This document shows, in pieces, positions 1-10,354 of a DNA stretch of 64,000 nt. Source of the DNA: Acidovorax sp. A79 (GTDB lineage: Bacteria > Pseudomonadota > Gammaproteobacteria > Burkholderiales > Burkholderiaceae_C); NCBI RefSeq assembly GCF_041154505.1, contig NZ_AP028672.1:4566501-4630500 (forward strand), read 5' to 3'. The notes beneath the pieces are model-generated. The model ran no database searches and was not told where the DNA came from. It saw only the letters and a program-made list of their open reading frames with translations. Position numbers and translations under genes: made by a program. Every line of letters begins with the position of its first letter. The first letter of the stretch is position 1.

Positions 1-1106
<1,106 letters not shown>

Positions 1107-1316
1107 ACGCAGGCGCACGCTCCCCGAGCGGCAGGCGGAGGCTGGTCATGCCGGCCCTTCGCGGGAGCCGCCGTTTTTGAGGGGATTTCGCTGCGTGGGG
1201 GCGCCGCGTGCGCCGGACCGTCGCACACGTTGCGGGTGAAATCCGGGTAAACCCTAGAATCATGGGTTTCTGTAAGCATTTGTTGGCATCCACCGGATGC
1301 CCGCGTGCCCTGAAAC

Positions 1317-1340
1317 GGCCCTACGGGGCCCTAATTTTTT
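1317..1340 (+). terminator. Hairpin with UACG tetraloop and T-run
   Basis: GGCCC (1317-1321) and GGGCC (1326-1330) enclose TACG, a stable UNCG-type tetraloop, followed by CTAATTTTTT. It fits a rho-independent terminator for the deaminase operon, or an attenuator, since it ends only 40 bp before the chemoreceptor start. The region 1107-1316 otherwise shows only an inverted repeat AAACCC-N9-GGGTTT at 1249-1269. Confidence 0.6.
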
Positions 1341-1379
1341 GTGCAGGCGTCTGCGCTGTTTCCTACCGGAGTGTTTTCC

Positions 1380-2954
1380 ATGTTTCTCAATCAGTTGTCC
1401 ATCGGCAAGCGCCTTACCCTGGTGCTCGGTGTGATCCTCGCGCTGTTCCTGGCGAGCAGCATCGTGGCGGTGGTCCGGCTGGGCCAGCTTGGCGCCGAGA
1501 TCGACACCATGGTCAACGACAACGTCAAGACCGAACGGGCGGGCTCGGACTGGCTGCGCCACACCACGTCCGGGGTGCAGCGTGCCGCGGCCATCGCCAA
1601 GAGCAGCGATGCCAGCCTGATCCCGTACTTCGCGCCCGCCACGGCGGCTTCCATCCGCGACACCAATGAACTGCAGAAATTCATCGAGTCGAAAATGGAC
1701 ACGCCCGAGGAAAAGCAGCTGTTCACCAAGGTGGGCGAACTGCGCAAGAGCTATCTGGCCGCGCGGGAAGAGGTGAGCAAGTTCAAGCAGGCGGGTGACG
1801 CCGAGAACGCGAACAAGGTGTTCACCGAGCGCTTCGAGCCCACCTCGCGCAGCTACCTGGCCGGCGTGCAGGAGATGGTGGATGCCCAGCGCGCCCAGCT
1901 GGACGCCGCCGGCAAGCGCAGCGAAGAGCTGCGCGCGCAGACCACCTTGCTGCTGCAGCTGTGCACGGCCATCTCGCTGGTGCTCGGTGGGCTGCTGGCC
2001 TGGCTGCTGGCCACCAGCATCACGCGTCCTTTGCGCCACGCCGAGGCCATTGCCGAATCGATCGCCGACATGGACCTGACCGGTGCGCCGCAGGCCAGCT
2101 ACGCCAACGACGAAACCGGCCGCCTGCTGCGGGCGCTGGACCTCATGCGCAGTGCGCTGCACGGCTCGCTGCAGCAGGTGCGTGGCGTGGTGGACAGCAT
2201 CTCCACCGCCAGCACGCAGATCGCCATCGGCAACCAGGACCTGAGCGCGCGCACCGAGCAGACGGCCGCCAACCTCGAGGAAACGGCGAGCTCCATGGAA
2301 GAGCTCACCAGCACCGTGCGCCAGAGCGCCGACTCCGCCGTGCAGGCCAACCAGATGGCCGCATCGGCCGCCCAGGTGGCGCAGCGCGGCGGCGAGGTCG
2401 TGGCCCAGGTGGTGAGCACCATGGACGCGATCAACGCCAGCAGCAAGAAGATCAGCGACATCATCGGCACGATCGACGGCATCGCCTTCCAGACCAACAT
2501 CCTGGCGCTGAACGCGGCGGTGGAAGCCGCCCGTGCGGGCGAACAGGGCCGCGGCTTTGCCGTGGTGGCCAGCGAAGTGCGCAGCCTGGCGCAGCGCAGC
2601 GCCGAAGCGGCCAAGGAGATCAAGACCCTGATCGGCCAGTCGGTGGAGAAGGTGGAATCGGGGGCCGCGCTCGTGCAGAACGCGGGCAGCACCATGGACG
2701 AGATCGTGAGCTCCGTGCGCCGCGTGACCGACATCATCGGCGAGATCAGCGCCGCCGCGTCGGAGCAGAGCCAGGGCATCAGCCAGGTGAACGTGGCCGT
2801 GAACCAGCTGGACCAGATGACGCAGCAGAACGCCGCCCTGGTGGAGGAGTCCACCGCCGCCGCCGAGAGCCTCAAGGACCAGGCCGCACGCCTGGCGGAC
2901 GTGGTGGGCGCGTTCCGCCTCGGCGCGCCGTCGAACACGCCGCGGCTGCGCTGA
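1380..2954 (+). CDS. Methyl-accepting chemotaxis protein (Tsr/Trg type)
   Basis: 524 residues. A first membrane segment lies at about residues 12-31 and a second at about 190-212. They bracket a ~155-residue helical periplasmic domain of the four-helix-bundle type. A HAMP linker follows, then a long coiled-coil cytoplasmic domain. The conserved hairpin tip [20 protein letters not shown] is at about 370-390 and is followed by [17 protein letters not shown]. The family relays ligand binding to CheA/CheW at the cell pole. I chose ATG 1380 because GGAG lies 8 bases upstream; the frame is open further 5' from 1341. Its place between purine deaminase and nucleoside-binding-protein genes suggests, but does not show, a purine-related attractant. 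Confidence 0.93.
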   Translation: MFLNQLSIGKRLTLVLGVILALFLASSIVAVVRLGQLGAEIDTMVNDNVKTERAGSDWLRHTTSGVQRAAAIAKSSDASLIPYFAPATAASIRDTNELQKFIESKMDTPEEKQLFTKVGELRKSYLAAREEVSKFKQAGDAENANKVFTERFEPTSRSYLAGVQEMVDAQRAQLDAAGKRSEELRAQTTLLLQLCTAISLVLGGLLAWLLATSITRPLRHAEAIAESIADMDLTGAPQASYANDETGRLLRALDLMRSALHGSLQQVRGVVDSISTASTQIAIGNQDLSARTEQTAANLEETASSMEELTSTVRQSADSAVQANQMAASAAQVAQRGGEVVAQVVSTMDAINASSKKISDIIGTIDGIAFQTNILALNAAVEAARAGEQGRGFAVVASEVRSLAQRSAEAAKEIKTLIGQSVEKVESGAALVQNAGSTMDEIVSSVRRVTDIIGEISAAASEQSQGISQVNVAVNQLDQMTQQNAALVEESTAAAESLKDQAARLADVVGAFRLGAPSNTPRLR

Positions 2955-3007
2955 GGAAGCGCTGCGCCAGCGCGGGCGCCCCCTACTGGCTACAATACCG
3001 CCCTTGC

Positions 3008-3040
3008 AAAGGCTGCTGTCCCGGCAGCCTTTTGCTTTTT
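3008..3040 (+). terminator. Strong hairpin terminator/attenuator before the BMP gene
   Basis: AAAGGCTGC (3008-3016) pairs perfectly with GCAGCCTTT (3024-3032), with a 7-base loop, followed by TGCTTTTT. It lies 54 bp after the chemoreceptor stop and 30 bp before the BMP-family start. A TACAAT hexamer at 2990-2995 could be a -10 element placing the hairpin in the BMP leader. It may therefore be either the chemoreceptor terminator or a leader attenuator. Confidence 0.75.
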
Positions 3041-3069
3041 CTGTCATCGGGACCATGTAGAGGAACACC

Positions 3070-4200
3070 ATGTACAAAAACCTCGCCACCGCACTGCGTG
3101 CGGCTTGTGTGAGTGCGCTCGCGGGCGCCGTTTTCATCTCCCCCGTTTTTTCCCAGACTGGCGCGGCCGCTCCCAGGGCGGCGCCCGCCGAACCCGTCAA
3201 GGCTGGTTTCGTCTACGTCTCGCCCATCACCGAGGCGGGCTGGACGCGCCAGCACGAAGAAGGGCGCAAGGCGGTGGAGGCCGCGCTGGGCAGCCAGGTC
3301 AGGACGACCTTCGTCGAGAACGTGGCCGAGGGGGCCGATGCCGAGCGCGTGATCCGCGACCTGGCCGCCACGGGCCACCAGATCATCTTCACGCCCAGCT
3401 TCGGCTACATGGAGCCCACGCTCAAGGTCGCGCAGGACTACCCGAACGTGAAGTTCGAATCCATCACCGGCTACAAGACGGCCGCCAACGTGGCCGTGGC
3501 CAATGCGCGCTACTACGAAGGGCGCTACCTGGCGGGCATCGCGGCGGGCCGCATGAGCAAGACCGGCGTGGCGGGCTACGTGGCGGGATTCCCGATCCCC
3601 GAGGTGCTGCAGGGCATCAACGCGTTCACGCTGGGCATGCGTTCGGTGAACCCCCAGGCCACCGTGAAGGTGGTGTGGATCAACGTGTGGTTCGACCCGC
3701 CCAGGGAGCGCGATGCGGCCATGGTGCTCTTCAACCAGGACGTGGATGTGATCGCCTTTCACACCGGCTCCACGGCCGTGATGGCCGCCGCGCAGGAGCG
3801 CGGCAAGATGGCCGTGGCCTACCACTCGGACATGCGCCGCACCGGGCCCGATGCCCAGATCGTGGCCGTGACCCACCAGTGGGGCCCTTACTACACCGAG
3901 CGCGTGCGCGCCGTGCAGAGCGGCACCTGGAAAAGCGCCGCCCTCTGGGGCGGGGTGCGCGAGGGCATGATCCGCGTGGGCGACTTTGGCTCCCGGGTGC
4001 CGGCGGCCGTGCAGCAGGAGGTGCTGGCCGCGCAGAAGGCCATTGGCGCGGGCAGGCTGCAGCCGTTTCGCGCGGGCAAGGCCCCGGTGCGGGACAGCGA
4101 AGGGCACGAAGTGATCGCTGCGGGCCAGGCACTCTCCGATGCGCAGATCCTGCAGATGAACTGGCTGGTGGAAGGGGTGCAGGGCAAACTGGCGCGGTGA
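3070..4200 (+). CDS. BMP-family ABC transporter substrate-binding protein (PnrA-like)
   Basis: 376 residues. A Sec signal peptide covers about residues 1-29 (hydrophobic stretch then SPVFSQ); there is no lipobox. The mature part matches the basic membrane protein/PnrA-like family: KAGFVYVSPITEAGWT near its start, an internal region with IFTPSFGYM, and DVIAFHTGST. Family members are periplasmic receptors that usually bind purine nucleosides or bases for an ABC importer. No permease or ATPase genes of that importer are adjacent here. AGAGGAA sits just before the ATG. Guanine deaminase follows 83 bp downstream, consistent with purine uptake. Confidence 0.88.
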   Translation: MYKNLATALRAACVSALAGAVFISPVFSQTGAAAPRAAPAEPVKAGFVYVSPITEAGWTRQHEEGRKAVEAALGSQVRTTFVENVAEGADAERVIRDLAATGHQIIFTPSFGYMEPTLKVAQDYPNVKFESITGYKTAANVAVANARYYEGRYLAGIAAGRMSKTGVAGYVAGFPIPEVLQGINAFTLGMRSVNPQATVKVVWINVWFDPPRERDAAMVLFNQDVDVIAFHTGSTAVMAAAQERGKMAVAYHSDMRRTGPDAQIVAVTHQWGPYYTERVRAVQSGTWKSAALWGGVREGMIRVGDFGSRVPAAVQQEVLAAQKAIGAGRLQPFRAGKAPVRDSEGHEVIAAGQALSDAQILQMNWLVEGVQGKLAR

Positions 4201-4283
4201 TCCTGCCGTCTCGCCGGCGCGCGCTATAGCCACTATGGGGCGCGCCATATGCAAGCCGCGGTCCCTGCCGCTAAGCTTGCGCC

Positions 4284-5582
4284 ATGCCTGTCTACCGATC
4301 CGCCCTCCTGCGCTTTGCCGATGACGGCACGGCCCTCTACGATGAAGACGGCCTGCTGGCCGTGGGCCCCGACGCCGGCGGCCGCCAGCGGGTGCTGGCG
4401 GCGGGCGGGTGGCAGGCCTTGTCGCACCGGTACGCCGGCGAGCCCGTCGTCCACCTGCCGGGGCGCATTCTGGCGCCGGGCTTCGTGGACATGCACATCC
4501 ACTTTCCGCAGACCGATGTGATTGGTTCCCCCGCCGAAGGCCTGCTGCCCTGGCTGGAGAACTACACCTTTCCGCACGAGTCGCGTTTTGTCGATCCGGC
4601 CTACGGTGCCGAGGTGGCGGGCTTCTTCGTCGACGAGCTGCTGCGCAACGGCGTGACCACGGCGCTGGCGTTCGCCACCTCGCACCCCGCATCCGTGGAT
4701 GCGCTGTTTGGGGAGGCGCAGCGCCGGCAGATGCGCCTGATCACCGGCAAGGTGCTGCAGGACCGCCACTCGCCCGACGGCGTGCGCGACGAGACAGAGC
4801 AGAGCCTGCTCGACACCGAGGCCCTGATCCAGCGCTGGCACGGCGTGGACCGCCTGGGCTACGCGATCACGCCGCGGTTTGCACCCACCAGCACGCATGA
4901 ACAGCTGCGCGGCGCGGGCGAGCTGGCCGCGCGCTACCCGGATGTATGGATCCAGTCGCATGTGGCCGAGAACCGCGACGAGATCCGCTGGGCGCGCGAG
5001 CTGTTTCCGGATGCGCGCAGCTACCTGGCGGTGTATGACGGCTTTGGCCTGATGCGCGAGCGCGCGGTGTACGCCCATTGCATCCACTTCGACGACGACG
5101 ACCGGGCGCTGATGCGCGACACCGGCACCGTGGCGGCCGTCAGCCCCACCAGCAACCTCTTTCTGGGCAGCGGCTTCTTCGACTACGCGGGCGCGGACCG
5201 CGTGGGCTTTGGCTACGGCCTGGCCAGCGATGTGGGCGGGGGCACCAGCTTCAGCCCGTTCCACACCATGCTGGCGGCCTACTATGTGGGCCGCGAAGGG
5301 CAGAGCAAGCAGGGCCTGAGTTTGTCGCCCCGGCAGCTGTGGTGGCGGCACACGGCGGGGGCCGCGAAGGCGCTGGGCCTGGCGGGCGTGGTGGGCAATC
5401 TGCAGCCGGGCTGCGAGGCCGATTTTGTGGTGCTGAACCCTGAGGCCACCCCCCTTTTGGCGCGCAAGACCCGCCAGGCGCGCAACCTGGATGAGCTTTT
5501 GTTTGCGCTGATCGTGCTCGGCGACGACCGGGTGGTGCAGGAAACAGTGATTTCTCAAGCAAAATACGGCTCTAGCGCTTGA
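4284..5582 (+). CDS. guaD: Guanine deaminase
   Basis: 432 residues, typical for the family. DMHIHFPQ carries the metal-binding HxH at H71/H73 and is the guanine deaminase signature. Downstream are QSHVAEN, a HCIHF segment and SDVGGGTSFSP, matching the remaining metal and catalytic positions. It converts guanine to xanthine in the cytoplasm. Together with the deaminase at 54-1106 it would feed purines toward xanthine. The last residues (about AKYGSSA) and the stop codon are encoded by a dispersed ~60-bp repeat (5550-5615), so the native C-terminus has probably been replaced or extended by that insertion. Confidence 0.93.
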   Translation: MPVYRSALLRFADDGTALYDEDGLLAVGPDAGGRQRVLAAGGWQALSHRYAGEPVVHLPGRILAPGFVDMHIHFPQTDVIGSPAEGLLPWLENYTFPHESRFVDPAYGAEVAGFFVDELLRNGVTTALAFATSHPASVDALFGEAQRRQMRLITGKVLQDRHSPDGVRDETEQSLLDTEALIQRWHGVDRLGYAITPRFAPTSTHEQLRGAGELAARYPDVWIQSHVAENRDEIRWARELFPDARSYLAVYDGFGLMRERAVYAHCIHFDDDDRALMRDTGTVAAVSPTSNLFLGSGFFDYAGADRVGFGYGLASDVGGGTSFSPFHTMLAAYYVGREGQSKQGLSLSPRQLWWRHTAGAAKALGLAGVVGNLQPGCEADFVVLNPEATPLLARKTRQARNLDELLFALIVLGDDRVVQETVISQAKYGSSA

Positions 5583-5615
5583 TATTCATGCGCTACCAGC
5601 TACGTATTTAATAGC
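5550..5615 (-). repeat. Dispersed ~60-bp palindromic repeat, copy A
   Basis: Read on the minus strand it has the family layout: an A-rich start, AGC-N-GGTAGCGC, an 8-base spacer, AAGCGCTAGAGCC, then TTTTGCTT. It overlaps the last ~33 bases of guaD and supplies its stop codon. Confidence 0.6.
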
Positions 5616-5662
5616 GCCCGGCAGTCCACCACTGTGCGGGCCACAGCGCAGGGAGTTCTGCT

Positions 5663-6235
5663 ATGAGCATCAAGAGCGACAAATGGATCCGCCGCATGGC
5701 GGCCGAGCACGGCATGATCGAGCCTTTCGAGCCAGGCCAGGTGCGCGAGGCCGAGGGCCGCAAGATCATCAGCTACGGAACCAGCAGCTATGGCTACGAC
5801 ATCCGCTGCGCGCCCGAATTCAAGGTGTTCACCAACATCCACAGCACCGTGGTGGACCCGAAGAACTTCGACGAGAAGAGCTTCGTGGACTTCCATGGCG
5901 ACAGCTGCATCATCCCGCCCAACAGCTTCGCGCTGGCCCGCACGATGGAGTACTTCCGCATCCCGCGCAACGTGCTCACCATCTGCCTGGGCAAGAGCAC
6001 GTATGCGCGCTGCGGCATCATCGTCAACGTGACCCCGTTCGAGCCCGAGTGGGAAGGCTACGTGACGCTGGAGTTCTCCAACACCACGCCGCTGCCCGCG
6101 CGCATCTACGCGGGCGAGGGCTGCGCGCAGGTGCTGTTCTTCGAGAGCGACAAGGACGACGTGTGCGAGGTGAGCTACCGCGACCGCGGGGGCAAGTACC
6201 AGGGCCAGGTGGGCGTGACCCTGCCCAAGGCCTGA
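5663..6235 (+). CDS. dcd: dCTP deaminase
   Basis: 190 residues, the normal size. It deaminates dCTP to dUTP, the precursor route to dTMP, as a homotrimer of the dUTPase fold. Recognisable segments are [22 protein letters not shown] with the SxxR active-site region, and the C-terminal [18 protein letters not shown] followed by [13 protein letters not shown] ribosome site AGGGAG precedes the ATG. The 3' part of this gene (from 6051) plus ~50 bp downstream is duplicated at 18975-19213; the other copy carries one amino-acid change (EFSNTT to EFFNTT). This copy is the only complete one. Confidence 0.96.
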   Translation: MSIKSDKWIRRMAAEHGMIEPFEPGQVREAEGRKIISYGTSSYGYDIRCAPEFKVFTNIHSTVVDPKNFDEKSFVDFHGDSCIIPPNSFALARTMEYFRIPRNVLTICLGKSTYARCGIIVNVTPFEPEWEGYVTLEFSNTTPLPARIYAGEGCAQVLFFESDKDDVCEVSYRDRGGKYQGQVGVTLPKA

Positions 6236-6288
6236 CATCGGCCGCCCGCGCGGCCGGCGGGCCGCCAGGGGCCGCGTCCTAAGCGCGT
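6051..6288 (+). repeat. Left copy of dcd-3' direct repeat (island boundary)
   Basis: It matches 18975-19213 in the same orientation with only about five substitutions and one single-base insertion across ~238 bp. It spans the last ~185 bp of dcd and the GC-rich flank to about 6288, after which the two copies diverge completely. Confidence 0.9.
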
Positions 6289-6386
6289 ATTACCCTATAA
6301 CGGTGTCTAAGCGCTGCGCGGACGTCAAACTGCAGAGCTCCTTGGCGATGCAATGCGGGTGCCAGCCTGCTGTGCTGCAGGAGCAG

Positions 6387-6419
6387 ATCCATGGCCTGGG
6401 AGGAGGGGCAACCATGGAT
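6387..6419. repeat. Inverted repeat ATCCATGG-N17-CCATGGAT
   Basis: Perfect 8-bp arms at 6387-6394 and 6412-6419, 36 bp upstream of the first LuxR-type regulator. The same arms with a 4-base spacer occur at 54150-54169. It could be an operator; no protein is assigned. Confidence 0.4.
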
Positions 6420-6454
6420 GGCGTGATGGACACAACTGTTACTAGAATTCCTGC

Positions 6455-7576
6455 ATGAGGGAAGAATCCATCCGCCGCATCGCTGGATTTCTGTACGACG
6501 GCGTGCTGTCTCCGCAAGGCTGGTATGACGGTCTCGATGCCCTGCGCGGGTCGCTAGGCGCCGGGCTGTTCGACTACTTCACGTTGGACACCGCCAGTTC
6601 CCAGGTGTTCAACGGCGTGGACAACCAAGGCAAGGCGGGCCTGCTCGCCGAGAAACTGCGCGAGTACCAAAATCATTACATCGGCCACGATCTGCGCATG
6701 GCCGCCCTGGCGCAAATGCCCGTGGGGCAAATCATGCTGGACCACGAGCACATCAGCACGCCCGAGATGTCGCGCAACATCGTGTACACCGACTTTCTAC
6801 GCCCCCACGGCTTTCAACATACGCTGGGGGCGCGGGTGCGCGACGAAGGCGGCGCGCGCGATTTCCTGGGATTCATACGCCCGGCGGACCATGCGCCCTA
6901 TGGAGCGAACGACAAGGCGCTGGTCCACCAACTGATGCCCGACCTGCGCCGCGCCGCCGCACTGCGCGCCCGCGCGAGCCACATGGCTCGGCAGGCCGCA
7001 TTGGGGCTGGCGGCGCTCGACACGCTGCCGCAAGCCCTCGCCGTGGTCGATGCGCAATGCCGCATACAGTACGGCAACCCTTCAGCCCACCGCCTGCTGG
7101 CCAGCACCGATGCGCTGCGGGTGCGCCATGGACGGCTGCATTGCAGCGACGCTCCGGACCATGCGCAACTGCTGCAGCACATTGTGCAGGCTTGCGGATG
7201 CCAAGGGCCGGCCGCTGCTGGCGTGCAAAGCCTTGCGGGGGAGCATGGGCGGCTGGTGGTCACGGTTCTGCCGCTCCAGGCCAGCCACGCAGCGGCCGCG
7301 CATTGGCAAATGCCGCTGGCCCTGGTGGTGATCACCAACCCTGCGGCGCCTGGCGGCCTGAACCCGGACCTGATCGGCGAAGTGCTGGGCCTGTCGCCCG
7401 CCGAGGCGCGCCTGGCGTTGCTGCTGGCATCGGGCAAGACCGTCAAGGACTTCGCAGCCCTGCAGGGCTGCACTTGGAACACCGCCCGCGCGCACCTGGC
7501 GCAGCTCCTGCGCAGGACGGGCTGCCGCCGGCAGACGGAACTGGTCGGGCTGCTGCAGTCATTGCGGCTGGGTTGA
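6455..7576 (+). CDS. LuxR-type HTH regulator, paralogue 1 of 3
   Basis: 373 residues. The C-terminal ~65 residues form a LuxR/GerE-type helix-turn-helix: LGLSPAEARLALLLASGKT, then a recognition-helix region around WNTARAHLAQLLRRTGC. The middle (about 190-220, TLPQALAVVDAQCRIQYGN) has a PAS-like pattern, and the N-terminal half is a conserved but unrecognised sensor. It is the first of three head-to-tail paralogues (spacings 4 and 7 bp), probably one operon. No autoinducer-binding domain or synthase is seen. The ribosome site is weak; ATG 6455 is chosen because the paralogues align from this Met. It probably controls nearby promoters carrying the 22-bp palindrome (inference). Confidence 0.8.
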   Translation: MREESIRRIAGFLYDGVLSPQGWYDGLDALRGSLGAGLFDYFTLDTASSQVFNGVDNQGKAGLLAEKLREYQNHYIGHDLRMAALAQMPVGQIMLDHEHISTPEMSRNIVYTDFLRPHGFQHTLGARVRDEGGARDFLGFIRPADHAPYGANDKALVHQLMPDLRRAAALRARASHMARQAALGLAALDTLPQALAVVDAQCRIQYGNPSAHRLLASTDALRVRHGRLHCSDAPDHAQLLQHIVQACGCQGPAAAGVQSLAGEHGRLVVTVLPLQASHAAAAHWQMPLALVVITNPAAPGGLNPDLIGEVLGLSPAEARLALLLASGKTVKDFAALQGCTWNTARAHLAQLLRRTGCRRQTELVGLLQSLRLG

Positions 7577-7580
7577 CCCT

Positions 7581-8690
7581 ATGCAGAGGCGGATCAAAAC
7601 CATTGCCGGCCTGCTGTATGACGGCGTGCTGTCGCCCGAAGACTGGCATGGCGCCATGGACGCCTTCAACCATGCCGTCGGCGGTTTCAAGTTCCACCAG
7701 CTTGCGCTGGACCACCAACTGGGCACGGTCGTGGACAGCGTTGCCAGCGGTGGCATTGACGACGCAGAAGCGGTCGCCACCTATGAACAGCACTACGCCA
7801 TGACGGATGAGCGGTTACCCGTGGTCATGGGGCTGTGCCAAGGGCAGGCCATGCTCGACCATGAACACTTCAGCGCTCGCGACATGTCGCGCAGCGCCAT
7901 CTACGCGGAATGGTTGGCCTCGCTGGGCATGAAGCACACCATGGTGCTGATGCAGCGCGTGGAAGGAACCGTGCAGGAATACGTGGGTTTCATGCGCCAT
8001 CGGGACCAGCGCCCGTTCGGCGATGCCGACCGCCGCCTCGCGCAACAGCTCATGCCCGACCTGCTGCGCGCCACCCGCCTGCGCGCGCAGGCCAGGCCGC
8101 TGGCCCGCCAGGCGGCCCTGGGCCTGGCGGCGTTGGATGCCTTGCCGCACGGCATCGCGGTGGTGGATGCGCAATGTCGCGTGCAGCATGGCAATGCCGC
8201 CGCCGCCCGGCTGCTTGCTCGGGACGGTTCGATAGGCGTCCGGTACGGGCGGTTGCACTGCCGTGATGGCGCGTCCCAGGCCCGGTGGCAGGCTCTTGTG
8301 GCCGCTGCGTGCGCCGGTGCAGGACCCACCGCTGCAGGAGCCATCCGGCCTGATGGCGGCTTGTCTCGCCTTGTGGTCACGGTGCTGCCGCTTAAGGCTG
8401 GTCATGCAGCAGCGCTTCGCCAGGTGCCCATGGCCTTGGTGGTCCTGGTGGACCCGGACGCCCCTGGCGGCCTGACCCCTGGCCTGCTGGCCGACATGCT
8501 GGGTCTGTCGCCCACGGAAGCGCGTCTGGCGCTGCTGCTGGCATCGGGCAAGACCGTCAAGGATTTCGCCGCCATCCAGGGCTGCACCTGGAACACCGCC
8601 CGCGCGCATCTGGCGCAGCTTCTGCGGAGGACGGGCTGCCGCCGTCAGGCAGAACTGGTGGGCTTGCTGCAATCGCTCCGGCTGGGTTGA
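7581..8690 (+). CDS. LuxR-type HTH regulator, paralogue 2 of 3
   Basis: 369 residues, starting 4 bp after the stop of paralogue 1. It has the same plan: an N-terminal sensor region with a LYDGVLSPEDWHGAMD start, a MLDHEHFSARDMSRSAIYAEW segment, a PAS-like stretch ALDALPHGIAVVDAQCRV, and a C-terminal LuxR-type HTH. The HTH (LGLSPTEARLALLLASGKT, then WNTARAHLAQLLRRTGCRRQ) is almost identical to paralogue 1, while the sensor parts are much more divergent. Nucleotide identity in the last ~190 bp is also visibly higher than elsewhere, suggesting gene conversion or recent duplication. The ligand is unknown. Confidence 0.8.
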   Translation: MQRRIKTIAGLLYDGVLSPEDWHGAMDAFNHAVGGFKFHQLALDHQLGTVVDSVASGGIDDAEAVATYEQHYAMTDERLPVVMGLCQGQAMLDHEHFSARDMSRSAIYAEWLASLGMKHTMVLMQRVEGTVQEYVGFMRHRDQRPFGDADRRLAQQLMPDLLRATRLRAQARPLARQAALGLAALDALPHGIAVVDAQCRVQHGNAAAARLLARDGSIGVRYGRLHCRDGASQARWQALVAAACAGAGPTAAGAIRPDGGLSRLVVTVLPLKAGHAAALRQVPMALVVLVDPDAPGGLTPGLLADMLGLSPTEARLALLLASGKTVKDFAAIQGCTWNTARAHLAQLLRRTGCRRQAELVGLLQSLRLG

Positions 8691-8697
8691 AGAGCCT

Positions 8698-9819
8698 ATG
8701 GACCCGCAGGCAACGGAAACCATCGCTGGCCTTTTTTACGAAGGCGTTCTGCAGCCCCAGGCGTGGCATGCGGGAATGGATGCAGTATGCACCCGGCTGC
8801 AGGCTGGCGTGTTCCACAGCTTCACGCTGGATGCCAGTGGCGCTCCCACGCCCGAAAGCACGAGCAATCTGGAAAGCTTCGGCCTGCATGCCGGCAACAT
8901 GGCCGAATATGAAACCCAGCATGCGGACAACGACCGGCGCCTGGCGGCAACGCTGCGCGTCGCGCCGGGCGGTGTCATGCTCGATCATGAGCACATCAGC
9001 GCACGGGAAGCGCAGCGCAACCCCGTGTACGCGGACTGGCTCGTTCCACTGGGCCTCAAGCACACGGCGGGCATCGTCGTGCGCATGGAGGGCAGCGCGC
9101 GCGACCTCATCAGCTTCATGCGCCCCAGAGATGCTCAGCCCTATGCTGCGGGCGACAAGCGCTTCATCGAGCATCTGGTACCCGACATCGCCCGCGCTGC
9201 CAGGTTGCGTGCGCGCATGCTGGACTTGTCGCACCGCGCCAGCCTGAGCCTCGCGGCACTCGATACCCTGCGCCAGAGTGTCGCGGTAGTGGATGCGCAA
9301 TGCCGCATCCACCACGCCAATGCCGCCATGGAGCGGCTACTGGCGGCACCCGGAGCATTGCGCACCCGGCAGGGGGGCATGGGCTGCGCCGACGGCGCGG
9401 CCCATGCGCAACTGCGCCAACTGGTTGCCGCCGCCTGCGCCAGCCCGGGCCGGGCCGCCGTCCTGGCCCTGCCGGAAGAGGGGCCGCAGCGGCTGGCCGT
9501 CACCGTGTTGCCGCTGCAGGCCCACCACGCCTGGGCCGCACTGCGCCAAGTGCCCATGGCACTGGTCGTGGCGGCCATACCCGGGGGCGCCATGGCCGGC
9601 ATGGACCACGCGCTGGTGGGTGACATGCTGGGCCTGTCGCCCACCGAAGCCCGGCTGGCCCTGCTGCTGGCATCGGGCAAGACCGTCAAGGACTTCGCCG
9701 CCATCCAGGGCTGCACCTGGAATACCGCTCGCACTCACTTGGCCAATTTGTTGGGCAAGACAGGGTGCCGCAGGCAGGTGGAGCTGGTGCAATTGCTGCA
9801 GGCTCTGCGGGTCGGGTAG
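8698..9819 (+). CDS. LuxR-type HTH regulator, paralogue 3 of 3
   Basis: 373 residues, starting 7 bp after paralogue 2. Sensor region, PAS-like middle (TLRQSVAVVDAQCRIHHAN) and C-terminal LuxR-type HTH follow the same plan. The HTH differs slightly at its end (THLANLLGKTGCRRQVELVQ). All residues of the presumed recognition helix (CTWNTAR) are the same as in paralogues 1 and 2, so the three proteins probably recognise the same DNA site with different inputs. A degenerate dispersed repeat follows the gene. Role and signal are unknown. Confidence 0.8.
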   Translation: MDPQATETIAGLFYEGVLQPQAWHAGMDAVCTRLQAGVFHSFTLDASGAPTPESTSNLESFGLHAGNMAEYETQHADNDRRLAATLRVAPGGVMLDHEHISAREAQRNPVYADWLVPLGLKHTAGIVVRMEGSARDLISFMRPRDAQPYAAGDKRFIEHLVPDIARAARLRARMLDLSHRASLSLAALDTLRQSVAVVDAQCRIHHANAAMERLLAAPGALRTRQGGMGCADGAAHAQLRQLVAAACASPGRAAVLALPEEGPQRLAVTVLPLQAHHAWAALRQVPMALVVAAIPGGAMAGMDHALVGDMLGLSPTEARLALLLASGKTVKDFAAIQGCTWNTARTHLANLLGKTGCRRQVELVQLLQALRVG

Positions 9820-9839
9820 GGCGGTGGTCAAAGGGGAAA

Positions 9840-9888
9840 TGACCTGCAGCGCTTTCGCAGTCAGCGAAAAGTGCTATTAAAAATCTAG
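9840..9888 (-). repeat. Dispersed ~60-bp repeat, degenerate copy B
   Basis: Read on the minus strand it shows TTTTTAATAGCAC, then TCGC, an 8-base spacer and AAGCGCTGCAGG. It is a weaker match to the family and lies just after paralogue 3. Confidence 0.35.
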
Positions 9889-9903
9889 CATCTTGGCGAC
9901 GTG

Positions 9904-10305
9904 TTAGTCGCGCGTGATGGTCGCCGCCGTTTTGCCGAACGAGCCCATCATGTTCTTGTCGTCGACCTTCTTGATCTTGAGCTTTCTGTCGGTGCAGCCG
10001 TGAAGCGCTTCTGAAAACTTCAGGAGCACTGTGGCCTCCTCGCCATCGACGTCTTCGAGCACGATGGGTACTTGCTTGCCCACGCAGGGGTCGTCCCTCG
10101 AGGTTGCATTGCTTTTGTAGGTGCCCCCGGACTCGGTGATGACAAGCCGCGCCTGCTGGGGTGTTCGCACGCCTTGCCACGCCACCGTCCAGATGCCCAC
10201 GAAGGGTGCGGGCGTCTGAGCGTGCGCGACTGTGGCGATGCCGGCCGCGCCCCACAGCGTGGCGACGGCGAGGCAGGTGGGGAGGGTGTGTTGAACGTGA
10301 CGCAT
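9904..10305 (-). CDS. Small secreted protein, family A (intact)
   Basis: 133 residues with a Sec signal peptide (about 1-29, ending VAHAQ). The mature part begins TPAPFVGIWTVAWQG and contains RDDPC and a second Cys (ALHGC), a possible disulfide. I do not recognise a named family. A frameshifted paralogue lies at 18086-18456, with the matching segments FHGTWKVTWQG and RDDPC. It follows the family B gene by ~50 bp on the same strand, so the two are probably co-transcribed. Function is unknown; the location is periplasmic or extracellular. Confidence 0.75.
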   Translation of the reverse strand: MRHVQHTLPTCLAVATLWGAAGIATVAHAQTPAPFVGIWTVAWQGVRTPQQARLVITESGGTYKSNATSRDDPCVGKQVPIVLEDVDGEEATVLLKFSEALHGCTDRKLKIKKVDDKNMMGSFGKTAATITRD

Positions 10306-10354
10306 GGCGATGAAGGATGAACGAATGAGTGAATGAATGAGCGAGGTGGCTGGA

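Noticed and set aside
1260..3200. 646-residue antisense frame over the chemoreceptor
   Set aside because: Composition is Gly/His/Arg-rich with no domains; it is the mirror of a clear chemotaxis protein.
6289..6454. Search for an integrase gene or tRNA-type att site at the left island end
   Set aside because: No coding frame or tRNA-like fold was found; only the dcd repeat marks the boundary.
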